Below are positions 44,545-54,632 of a stretch of 64,000 nt of DNA, one piece after another. Made by a program: the position numbers and the translations under genes. Where the stretch lies: the NCBI GenBank assembly GCA_015680685.1, contig MNCI01003059.1, positions 123,043 through 187,042 of the forward strand, given 5' to 3'. The stretch's first letter is position 1; every line of letters begins with the position of its first letter. The notes below the pieces were generated by a model. That model saw nothing but the letters and a program-made list of their open reading frames with translations. It was not told the origin of the DNA and searched no databases. Source of the stretch: Gnetum montanum. Its lineage: Eukaryota > Streptophyta > Gnetopsida > Gnetales > Gnetaceae.

Positions 44545-45720
44545 CTAAGATAGATGGTTAGTGATCACATTCTCAGACCCTTTTTGATCTACCATTGTGA
44601 GATCAAATTCCTGCAAGATCATGAGCCACCATATGATATGGGGACTCACTGTTGGCTTGTTCATTAGGAAGTGGATGGCACTATGATTTGTGTGCACAAA
44701 TGCTTTATAGCTAAGCACATAGGGCTTGAACTTTTCAAGAGCAAACACCACTACCATTAGTTCTTTCTCAGTGGTGATGTAATTCAATGTGCACCCACAA
44801 TGCTTCGACTTGCATAGTGGATGTAATATGGATGTTTCTTATTGTCCAACTACATAAGCATGACTCCTAAGGCATAATTAGATTTGTTCTTCATTATATA
44901 AAATGGTTTAGAGTAGTCTAGTGCTCATAGAATTGGAGTTTCTACAAGTTTTTCTTTTAATAGTTGGAATGAATGTTCACACTCCTTGCTTCAGATGAAT
45001 GGAGCATCTTTCTTTGTAATCTCGACCAATGGCTTTGCGATCTCAAAGAAATTCTCTATGAATCATCGATGGTAGCCAGTGTGTCCAAGGAATGATTAGA
45101 CGTCTTTGACTATCTTTGGTTGACATGTGATTCCTTGGATGACCTTTATCTTTTCCAAGTCTATCTCAATCCCTTCTTGTAAAATTCAATGTCCTAGTAC
45201 TATGCCCTCTTGGACCATTAAATAGTTTTTTTTTGCCAATTGAGCCTAAGGTTTGTTTCAACACATCTTTTTAGTACTTGCTCAAGGTGATCTAGGGCTT
45301 GCTCAAATGTAGCCCCATAGGTAGAGAAGTCATTAATAAAGACTTCTACCCTGCTACTAATCTGCTATTGGAAAATACTAAGGAATAGGCATTGAAATGT
45401 TGCAAGGGCATTGCACAAATCAAAAGACATCTTATAATATGCAAAAGTCCCCTAGGGACTCATGAATGTTGTCTTGGCTTGATCTTCTAGTGCAAGTTGG
45501 ATTTGGTTATAGCCACTATAACCATCCAAGAAGCTATAATAGCAATGCCCATAAATTGTATCCAACACTTGGTCCAGAAATGGAAATGGAAAATGACCTT
45601 TAAATGTTACCATGTTCAATAGCCTAAAGTTGATACAGATCCACAACTTGCCACCTTTCTTTAGCACAATTACGAGTGGGCTAACCCACTCACTATTTGC
45701 AATGGGATAGATGAACATTA
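44545..45720 (-). pseudogene. Reverse transcriptase and RNase H of the Athila-like element, decayed
   Basis: Read on -, reverse transcriptase starts with FIYPIANSEWVSPLVIVLKK. LDGYSGYNQIQLALEDQAKT and FDLCNALATFQCLF follow, then VFINDFST (45338..45352) at the catalytic site, where the usual FMDDF has lost its first Asp. RNase H follows near 44790 with NYITTEKELMVVVFALEKFK and HTNHSAIHFL, where TDHSA is usual, and ends QKGSENVITNHLS. Stops and frameshifts lie between. The domain order is the normal gypsy order. Confidence 0.9.
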
Positions 45721-45899
45721 CCTTAAGGAGTTGTTCTATTTTCTCTTTGATGATCTGCTTTGGGGTTTAGTTGCCTTTATGGCTACCTTCTTGGCTTCAT
45801 GGTTGGGTTAATGTAAATACGATGTTGGCATATCTATGAATCAATTCTAGTCAGCTCAGGATATGACCAAGCAAAGTTTGTTGGCCATTTGTTGACCAC

Positions 45900-46750
45900 C
45901 TTCAAGATTTGCATTGATCATAACTGACTTACCATTGTTTAAAAATACATACTTCATGCTAGCAGGTAGAGTTTTTAACTCTAGGGACTCCTACTTAAAA
46001 ATATCATGGATTACCAACACTTCCCAATATGTATGATTGCCTTCATCATCAAAGAGTTGGTGATGGACTTGCTCAAGTTCATCCATGCCTTCAACATAGG
46101 CACATATTAGGCTCTTAGTTGGTTCCATGCATAATGTGCTGCTGTTAAAGTCAACTATTAGCCATTGGGTGCCCTCTGATTTTTTGGCTACTATGTACAA
46201 GTACCTTTGGATATCTATTTTTCGTGCACATTGATTACATGCTTTGATGAATGTACTTTTAATAGACCATATTGTTTGCATGCAATTACACCCATTATTA
46301 CTGTACATAATGCATGGAACACGCTTCTTCACTAGTCATCCAAATTCATTTTTCTTGGAGATTTCCAAGGAGAGGTCCCTGATGCCCATTCGTGCATTAG
46401 CAATGCTTAACCAAGCCCTTCCCATAATGATGGGGAAATTGCCTTTGCAGTTTTTAACTTTGATCACCAAAAAATTAGTAGGATATGATCACCCACAAAT
46501 TGTGGTCATAATGTTCTCCACTAACCCCAAAGGGATAGTGATTCATTGGTTGGCCAATTCCAAATGGATATTGCTCTTCTTGAAAGGTGTTAGGTTTTAG
46601 GGCTTGTACATGTCATAAGAGATGAGATTGACACCCGAAATAGAATTAAGAAGAGCCTTACATGGCTCATGTCTAGCTATCTGCAAGTAAATAAGAGGAC
46701 TTCCTAGGTTAGATCTTTTCATGGAAAGGTTGCTTGTCTTGACCCAATTG
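45900..46750 (-). pseudogene. Protease C-terminus and linker of the Athila-like element
   Basis: Read on -, GRAWLSIANARMGIRDLSLE corresponds to the LGRPWL end of gypsy proteases. A 113-codon frame (45991..46332) forms the linker, ending with LELKTLPASMKYVFL, which in Athila-type elements comes just before reverse transcriptase. The catalytic Asp of the protease and all of gag are missing because of the deletion next to the 5' LTR. Confidence 0.7.
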
Positions 46751-46877
46751 GAAATAGCATGGCTTAACATTACAGTGTGGATTTGAGGTGGTGTTTGGTT
46801 TGAAGGGCACTTGAATGTGTTTTATGTAGAGGATGAGGGTGTTAGAGATATAGGGTGATCAACTATGTTTATGTTTG

Positions 46878-47392
46878 AAGTAGTTGTACTTATGTATTTA
46901 ACCTATTTAGCTTATCTTACTTAATCACTTAATTAGCTTAATTATTGAGAAAAATTTAACAAATAATTAAAAACATTAAATGTAAGAATAAAACATTCAA
47001 ACTATCCAGAATGCTACAAGGTTTATCAAGAAGCTTATTTTTATTTCCATACACACTGGTGTGGTTCAGGTACAACAGTGCTTGAATAAAGATTTGTACA
47101 CTCAATGACTCTTGCTACAAGCACTTAGGAAAATATTCTAACTTTTAAATGAACAAATTGCAAGGGCTCTGCTACTACTATGACTTGAATTTTCATAAAC
47201 ATGACTGGGAGCTTGTATTTATATTTTTTGCTATAGTATCGCATCAGCAAGGCCCTGTAGATGTAGCAAACACTATGTCAGCATGACCTTGTTGACAGGG
47301 CAACACCAGGTAAATGGGGCCCTATTGATGGGGGCCCATCGATGAGGCCACGTCAACAAGGGCCTGTTGATGTGACACTTTGACGCTCCTCA
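46878..47392 (-). repeat. 5' LTR of the Athila-like element, truncated
   Basis: It matches the right 440 or so bases of 38719..39601 plus an extra GGGCC-rich stretch (47295..47375), and ends GCTCCTCA before CTTTC. A TATA-like ATTTATA is at 47217..47224. The inner end is missing. Confidence 0.85.
47295..47375. repeat. GGGGCCC-rich palindromic units in the 5' LTR
   Basis: Units such as GGGGCCCTATTGATGG, GGGGCCCATCGATGAGGCC and GGGCCTGTTGATG occur here but are reduced or absent at the same place in the 3' LTR (39545..39601), where only fragments remain. Confidence 0.65.
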
Positions 47393-47397
47393 CTTTC

Positions 47398-47972
47398 GAA
47401 TCAAAAGTCTTAAAAATGAGCAAAAGTAAGATAAAATATATAGAATGAAATTTCAATGATAGAATAAACAATGGTGAAATAAAAGTGACAATTCAAAGCC
47501 AAAGATTTCCTCACGATAAATAGTTAGGTTAGTTATCCTATATGGTGTTAAATGTTGGATCATACAAAAGAGGCATGAACAACAAATCAATGTGGTAGAA
47601 ATGAAAAATGCTTAAATGGGCATTGAATATTAATATAAGAGATAAACTGCATAATACATACATTAGAGAAAGACCTGGAGTGTCTTCTATTTTAGATAAG
47701 TTACAAGAATGACATCTTTGATGGTTTGGACATGTGCAAAGAAGATCAAACAATAAGCTTATGAAAAAAGGTTGCAACATTACTATTCTAGGAAAGCCAT
47801 CAAAAGAAAGACCAAAAAATACATAGGGAAAAAATAATTGAAGATGATTTGAAGAAATTGCAAATAAATGAAGATTTAGCTCTTCATAGAGGTGAATGAC
47901 AAAACAGAAATCTTGTAGTTGATCCTATTTTGATGGGATAGGGCTAGGATGATGATGATGATAATGATTGAG
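47398..47972 (+). pseudogene. RTE-type LINE, 3' half of the interrupted copy
   Basis: The frame resumes after the duplication with SKVLKMSKSKIKYIE, then ILYGVKCWIIQKRHEQQINV, typical of the RTE C-terminal region. Next come RPKNT.GKNN, DDLKKLQINEDLALHRGE, RNLVVDP and a 3' end of GAT repeats (GATGATGATGATGATAATGATT, 47950..47971). GAT/TGA-type 3' termini are characteristic of RTE LINEs. Stops and a deletion are present, as in the 5' half. Confidence 0.85.
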
Positions 47973-49329
47973 TATGATTAGATTAGGGTATATGTCTTGA
48001 CAAGGATTTGTTCCTAGCATGAATACTATGTTGCATCTTGTTACTCAAGAGAGGTTTGTACTATACCTAAATTTGCTCAAAAAGATTTTAGAGGAGGGTA
48101 AGCCCATTCTATTAATTAAGGAATACTTGGTAAAGAGCAATTGAGATGCACTTACTAAGAGCTCTACTGAACACCTCATGGTCCATCAAGGGATAATGTA
48201 GTAAAAGAAAAAAAGTCTTCTTAGCCATAGGCTCATACAATCAAAACAAACACTTTATTTTAATGCAAAACTTTAGATGTTGTTACTTACTTTAAGGAAT
48301 AACTGCAAACTTCAAGATGTCTAATGATGGAGCTTAATTCTCCTTCTACTTTAGCTTTCGTTTCTTCCTCTATTTCTAATTTTTCTCATACAAGTATATT
48401 AGCTAGGGTTCACGGTGTTTCCACTTTTGTTATGTCAAAATATTCGGTTATAGATTTAAGAGTTTTAAATTAAATGGATGGTTCTTCCAATTATTTTTCC
48501 TCTTACTTCTCATAGATAAACATAAAATTCGTGTAGTAGATGGTTTTCTATCTTTGGTACTAGGGAAAGGCCCCATCCATTGCACTCCTTTACTAATAAT
48601 ATTCTTCATTCTTCATGTTCTTAACTTTTCCAATAATCTCTTGTTTGTTAACACTATTACTTAAGATTTGAGTTATAAAGTTAAATTCTTTCCTTTTTAT
48701 TATATCTTTTAGGAACTTAAAATGAGGAGTATGATTGATTATGGTAGAATGTAAGGTGACTTATATTTACTAGAGGCTACTCCTGGTCTTGTAACTAAAC
48801 CAAATTCTTGAATTATGTTTTGTAACTTGATTCTGCTTATCAAGTATTACTTCATTCGCATCCATGTTTGGAACATCCAGCTTTTATAGCATGAAAAAGT
48901 TTCTCATTCCCTATTTTGTTCAAATAATGTAATTTGAAATCTTTGGTGTGTGATGCTTGTGAATTTGCCAAACATACGTGTATTTCTTATTTTCCTATTA
49001 ATAATAAAATCCTTGCAAATTTTCTAAATTTCCACTTTGATCTATGGGATTCTAGTTAAGTTGTTTCATTGTTTGGTTACAAGTGATTTGTTGCTTTTAT
49101 TGATTACTATATTTGGCCAACTTGAATCTATTTGATGCTTGTAAAAAATGAAGTATCTCCTTTTTTTAATATGTTTCACAAGATGATAAGAACTTAATTT
49201 AATGCCAAAGTTAAAATTTTGAGAAGAAATAATGACATAGATAAAGGAATATTGAATTTCAAATATATCCTAGTAATGAAGGGATCAATCATTAAACTAG
49301 TTTGGATTGTACACTTACGTAGAATGATG
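47973..49329. other. AT-rich DNA, nothing firmly recognised
   Basis: Possibly the decayed upstream part of the copia element that begins at about 49330, but no gag, protease or integrase core motif was identified. Confidence 0.35.
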
Positions 49330-50640
49330 CTATGGAAGAAAAGAATCAACATATTTTGGAAGTAGTAAGATTACTTATGTTTACTATGAATATTTCCAAA
49401 GCCTATTAGAAGGATTCAATCCTTTTGACGATATACCTTATCAATTAAATGCCATTAAAAGCACTTGATTACAAGACTTCTTTGAAGCTTCTTCAAGGTA
49501 TCTATTTATACATAGTTCCTCTAAAGGTATTTAGGTGCATTTTTTTGTTCATGGTCATTAAAAAAAGGCAATATTGGAAAGTTAAATTCAAGAGCTCTTA
49601 AGTATGTGTTTATTAGATACTTTGTAGCTCAAAAAGGTTACAAATGTAATCACTGATCTACTAGGAACATGATTGTTAGTATAAATGTCGTCTTTCATGA
49701 ACTTGAGGCTTATTTTTCAAGGTCACCTCTTCAAGAGAAGAGTACTTGTATGAAAGAGCTTACTTCATCTTCTATGTCCAAATATCCACATCTAGATTGT
49801 AGATTGCAAGTAAAGAGGAAAAGGAAATAGAAAAAGGATGTAAATCTTTAAAGAGTTTGGTATGTTCCTAATCTCATCTCTCAAAGAAAATATGTCATTA
49901 GTCTCCTTAGGGAGATTGGTATATTAGGATGTAGACTTGTAGATTATACTATTGAGGTAAACCATCATCTTAGATGTAATAATGAGGTAGTTGTGAATAA
50001 ATGAAAATATCAAAGACTAGTTGGAAGATTAATTTATCTCTCTTATACTCATCTAGATATAGTTTGTGTTGTTGGTGTGATTAGTCAATTCATGCATGAT
50101 CTTCACTTCTCTTACTTAGATGCAGTTTACCTTAGCTCGCAATATCTAAAGTATCCTCCTAGAAAGGGATTGTTATTTTCAAATCATTACCACTTGAGAT
50201 GTTTATTAGATTGGATTACTTGATAATATTAGACCTACATCATGATATTATACATTTTATTTTTTTTGAAAATTTAGTAACTTAGTAAAGTAAGATGCAA
50301 CCATTGGGATTAGATTTAGCAAAAGAAATGTTTCAGAGGCTCAATGCTCATTCCACCAAGTAGGATCCTAGGAGGATTGATTGATGAGCAAAAGTCTAAC
50401 CTCTTTGTAATGAAGCCCATAAGGGTTGTAAGGTCTCTTTTAGAAGTAAAATATAAGTTATGGCACTTAGGAGTTGTGAAGTCTTATAGCTTAAGAATCT
50501 AATGCAAGACTAGGGGATGTCAAATGATATACCTCTCTTATTATATTGTGATATTAAGAATATCATTATTATTGTTCATAAGACATGCATTTTCAAGGTC
50601 ATTTCCATGAAGCATAAATCTCATATGAAGCTTTCATGCA
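49330..50640 (+). pseudogene. Ty1/copia polyprotein fragment (integrase end, RT end, RNase H), decayed
   Basis: The integrase C-terminal region reads HILEVVRLLMFTMNI..AY, then YLINXMPLKALDYKT. GKLNSRALKYVFI.YFVAQKGYK and VFHELEAYFS follow, the typical stretch before copia reverse transcriptase. A deletion then removes most of the reverse transcriptase, and the sequence continues with ISQRKYVISLLREIG, KYQRLVGRLIYLSYTHLDIV and SQFMHDLHFSYLDAV, the conserved end of copia reverse transcriptase. RNase H-like LLEVKYKLWHLGVVKSYSL follows. Many stops. Domain order (integrase before RT) confirms copia rather than gypsy. Confidence 0.85.
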
Positions 50641-51750
50641 TTGTAATTTAAGTCATTTAGCACTTGACTTTTTGGTAGTAGTGCACATGTTCTTGTCCTT
50701 TTCATAATTGTATAGAATTCCCTTTGTCAAATTTTAAGAGCCATGACTCTTAACATAGATCACTCCATCGTAGGCTCCAATAGCATGTGAAGTTTCTAGG
50801 ATATTGAGAAAGTTAGAACTATGAATAGAAAAAAGGAAAAACACCACCACTAGCTCAATTCAATTAGAAAGGTGAACTTATGATGATAATTCTAACCAAG
50901 TTGAGGAGTCTTATTTAAGTGATGTGAAATATCACAAATGAAATAAAACAACATGGAACCATAAAAACCTCAATAGTTAAGATGTTTAACAGTTAATACA
51001 AAGATTAATTAATGTTTGTCATGAGACTAGTTTATACACTATGAAAATCAAACACCATGACAATGGATAGGTTAAATAATGATGACAATAAAATAACACA
51101 TGGTGAAAATAGTAAAATGAAATGAATGGTTTACTTAGTTCCTTAATAGATAAGTATTAGAGGCACTAAGAAAGAAATTTTTGAGCCAATAATATAGGTG
51201 AACCATTATTGAAAGGCATGTTGAATAAATATTTTTAGCTTATAGATAGACTAGTTATATGATATATATCAAATGTAGTGAAAAATCATGAGATTTCACA
51301 TTACCTTTTTCTTATAATGAAGTATCATTATTCACGTTGATATTTATTGGTATAGGGACATTAGTTGTATTTTTGTATGATATTATACTAGACGTATTAT
51401 TAGAACATTATTGTTTAGATGTTTTGAATTAGCGAATGTTATAAATTAATTACAATTGATGTTGTTCTTTCCATACAATGTAGTTTGATTTATATGTATA
51501 TGATCCCTACTTAAAATTATTTGGATATCTAATTTCATAATATTCTATTGGACTTCTGGATTATTTTTGTGGAATGTTATACAAAATTATGCAATAATAA
51601 ATAACAATATAGTTTGACTAAGAAAATAAATTGAAATGAAAAACACATTATAAATTGAAATGAAAAACACATTATATAATGTGGACTTGTTGGAAAAAGT
51701 TGAAATCTTCATAGATAACTTAAGTTCACATTTACAAAAGAAATTAATAA
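50641..51750. other. AT-rich intergenic DNA
   Basis: Nothing recognised apart from a short duplication, ATAAATTGAAATGAAAAACACATTATA, occurring twice near 51625..51680. Confidence 0.4.
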
Positions 51751-52130
51751 TATAATAAAGGAATTAATTGTTTAGGATTCATTACAAGTTTTTTTATTTG
51801 AAGCTATAATTGAAAAGTAATATCTTTAAGAGTATAATGCTCTCACTACTAGAAAATGGCTACATAGTAAATATTCTAAATAAAATAAAGAGCAAGCAGA
51901 TGAAGACACTTTTAAACATAAAGAAACGTAGCAAGCAAAGTAAGTTGATCAAAAAGAGTGACATCAATAATGCTTAGTTAATAATTGTTGTGATTCTTAG
52001 AATTTGATTCCAAGCCTATTGTGTAGCTGGACATTGGGAAAGAAAATGTCAAAAAGAGTCTTTAACACTACAAATATAACACCAAGCAGAAACAAATCCA
52101 ATATGTTGAAGGTGAATATTGATAAGAAGA
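51750..52130 (+). pseudogene. Decayed coding sequence related to 21080..21665
   Basis: MLSLLENGYIVNILNKIKSK, then MKTLLNIKKRSKQSKLIKKS (51839 onward) aligns with MLLLLENNF..KILSNTKKEIRQSNLVTKN at 21247. Similarity continues in the upstream and downstream DNA (for example GAAGCTATARYTGAAAA before the Met). The frame ends after about 45 codons. Origin unknown. Confidence 0.5.
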
Positions 52131-52419
52131 ACTTGATACATTAGATATCATAACAATATACAATTTTTAAAGAAAGTGAGAACTTCTAGATATCCATAAA
52201 TTTTCTCTTCTAAATTTATAGTGATAACTATATCTTTTAAGATTTATTAGATTTATTATGAATAAGACCATTATCTCATATATTGCTTTAAAGTTAAAAA
52301 GAAAAATAGAACTACTATTCTTCCAAGAAATTGTTAGTGGTTGCAATGGAAGCTTGGTGTTGGAAATGGTAACTTTCTTTTAGTTTTTTGTAGGATTATA
52401 ATTAGACTATGGGTTGTAG

Positions 52420-52600
52420 TGATCAATTACTATTGAACCATCCGTTGACCATGCCTCATGGTGAGGTAATGGTTGAAGTACATGGTGAAAAGTAACTCGC
52501 ACAAGTTAACTGTAACTAGTAATTGCCATGAATTGTCATGACTCGTTAATATAACTTTTAAGGGCCATGACTTGTGACAAGGTTGTGTTTTTTTTCTTGA
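52420..52600. repeat. Second cluster of CATGACTYGT / ACCATG motifs
   Basis: GACCATGCCTCATGGTGAGG, GTCATGACTCGT and GGCCATGACTTGTGAC resemble the motifs at 15540..16035. Confidence 0.45.
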
Positions 52601-52679
52601 GTTAATAATGACACATGGCTTAATTAAAAATTTTTAGCAAAATGAAAATCATTTTAAATACACATCCCTCTTACTGTGC

Positions 52680-53060
52680 TCTTTAGCATAGCAAGTGTAG
52701 TAGCACTTTGGTAGCTAGTCTACACCAGTGTCAAGCCAAAAGCTGTCAAGCTAGCTTAGTATGGAAGAAGTGTTTGGCAGGATTCTAACTCTTGAAGCTA
52801 CCCTTCCTGCTATGCTCTTGAGCATAGCTAGCATAGCAAGAATAAAGATTGCAATTTTTGCTATCTGTGCTATGCTCTATCACAACCTGCTATGTTGTCT
52901 GTGCTATGCTCTATCACAACCTACTACATTGTCTAGCATAGCAAGCATAGTAGCACTAGACTTTAGTTTTTGCAAGAATTGCCCAACTGTTGTGCTACGC
53001 TCTAGAGAGTAGTTAGCGTAGCAATAAGGGACTACCGTCAAAAGCTTCTAGAGCTTAGCA
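52680..53060. repeat. Array of GCTATGCTC..GAGCATAGC palindromes
   Basis: TGCTATGCTC or its complement GAGCATAGC occurs many times, for example GCTATGCTCTTGAGCATAGC at about 52810..52829. Two copies of TGTGCTATGCTCTATCACAACCT lie near 52866 and 52900, and GCTACGCTCTAGAGAGTAGTTAGCGTAGC near 52993. The same palindrome type returns at 63100..63300, at the far end of the gag-protease element. Confidence 0.85.
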
Positions 53061-53171
53061 TAGGCCTTTATGCCAGCTCTAGCACTCTTTTGACAAGCAG
53101 GATCAACAACTTGCACTCTTTTTGTACCCCCTTTCATGTCCCAAAATTGTACCTATGTTTGATCCCACTTG

Positions 53172-54356
53172 AAAGAGGGGAGAATGTAGTCCTGGAGCAT
53201 ACCCTCCAAATTGCACTATTTTTCACTATTTGCAGGTACATTGTCGTCTTGGCACATGTAATCTCAGTAGTGTAGCCACAGTCTAGTAATCTCGTAAGAC
53301 CTAGTGGAGCACACCAGAGCGTAGCACTAGTTGTTCTAGTGGGAGCATAGAAAAGGTTAGCATAGCCCCACCTACCCCTTTGTCATGTGGTGCTCAATTT
53401 GCACTTCACGCTAACCCTAAGCCTATAAATACCCCTGCATACCACACTTTGGGGGTTGGAAATTCATTCTAGCAGTGGGCATTTGAAGCATTTGGCTAGA
53501 AAATTTAAGTAGCAGTTAGCATCTCAAAGCACCACTTAGCACCTGAAGCACCTTGAGCACCCTGTGCATTGGAGCGTATCAGCACCTTGGCAACACCTTT
53601 GCATCCCACTCAGCATCACAGCGCATCGCAAGCCCACAAGACACCATGATAGCCAATCCAACAAGCACAGATCTTGTAATGGACATTAGTCTTCATCTCA
53701 GGACACCCCAAAGACTCTGGCTAGGCTACTACTATGCCTGTTTATACACCATGTACCTCCACAAAGTTCATTTGTATTTGCTACACTCCCTATCTAGGGT
53801 GGTATCATCCTTTCTTTCTCTCAAAATCCATTGCATTTTAAGCATCTCTTTTGTTGCATTTTAAGCATTTTCTTTGACACTTAGTATCACATTCGCACTT
53901 TTTCATTATTTTACATGTTTTTTACACACTTTTACCATTTTTCTCATGCCAAGAGACCCTCCTACACTCAGGCCTAGTCGGCCTTAGTACTACCAAGAAC
54001 ACCATCAACGCTCACATTTTTAGGTAACCACGCCTCCTCCCAGTTGTGCTTGATACCTCCATTGTAACTGGTGAAGTCCCTATTCGATTAGCAAGACCAT
54101 CTAGTGCACTCTACCTCTGTTCCCCAGGAAAGGCCCTCACACAGAGGTTAGGTCAAGGCTATGTGCTTGCAAATCCCTCAGTGTTCCAGCCACCAATATT
54201 TTTGGTCACTATAGTTTTCTAGTGCTATAAGAAGGGCCTTGCCATTTCCTTTTGTGTTCAATGGTAGTCTTTCATGCTCTTTCCACCTTTTTTATTAGCT
54301 TCGAACTAATGTAGATGTGACACCCCTATGGTTATCTATGATCTAGTTGGTGTAGA
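53172..54356 (+). mobile_element. Probable 5' LTR of a Tat-like Ty3/gypsy element
   Basis: A purine tract GAAAGAGGGGAGAA (53172..53185) is followed by TGTAGTCCTGG, as at an internal-to-LTR border. TATAAAT at 53424..53430 is a good plant TATA box, and gag follows at about 54630. No second LTR copy was found in the window, so the exact ends are uncertain and the palindrome array at 52680..53060 may be inside or outside the LTR. Confidence 0.5.
53424..53430 (+). promoter_or_regulatory. TATA box of the Tat-like element
   Basis: CTATAAATACC, the usual context of plant LTR promoters, lies about 1.2 kb upstream of gag. Confidence 0.65.
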
Positions 54357-54380
54357 TTGGTCCCAGTTGTTGGTTCCCCT
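54357..54380 (+). other. Candidate primer-binding site
   Basis: TTGGTCCCAGTTGTTGGTTCCCC resembles a mutated form of the TGGCGCCGTTGCCGGGGA site used by many Athila/Tat elements. Weak. Confidence 0.35.
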
Positions 54381-54632
54381 GGAACCTTGCAGGACAGAAG
54401 CCAAAGTGTATCTCTCGCACTTGGACCCTAAGTTCTATGTGCTAGGAGGAGTGTAGCTTACCCTCAGCATAGGATCATAGCAAGTGTAGCATCAGGGTTA
54501 AACATTTTTTCTAGTAGCACTCTCATACTTGGTTATCATTTTGGCATTTCTATACTTAGCTTTTTTTAGCACTTGTTATACTTAACCTTTTCTTTTTCAG
54601 CATTGCACCTTTTGCATTTTTTTTCACAGTAG

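Larger units (their letters stand above)
38719..47392 (-). mobile_element. Athila-like Ty3/gypsy retrotransposon inserted in an RTE LINE
   Basis: 8674 bases flanked by CTTTC at 38714..38718 and 47393..47397. It reads on -: 5' LTR (right, truncated), protease, reverse transcriptase, RNase H, integrase, a long 3' region, a purine tract and a full 3' LTR (left). The pol sequence has the residue pattern of the Athila lineage (ELKTLP..MKYVFL before reverse transcriptase, FLDGYSGYNQI, TTEKELMVVVFALEKF). The inner end of the 5' LTR, the primer site and gag have been lost in one deletion, so protease lies beside the broken LTR at about 46870. Many stops and three catalytic Asp to Asn changes make it dead. 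Confidence 0.92.

Noticed and set aside
52680-53060. Regularly recurring short palindromes, considered as a CRISPR-like array
   Set aside because: Spacing is irregular, spacers are not of uniform length, the context is a plant retrotransposon, and no cas-like gene exists.
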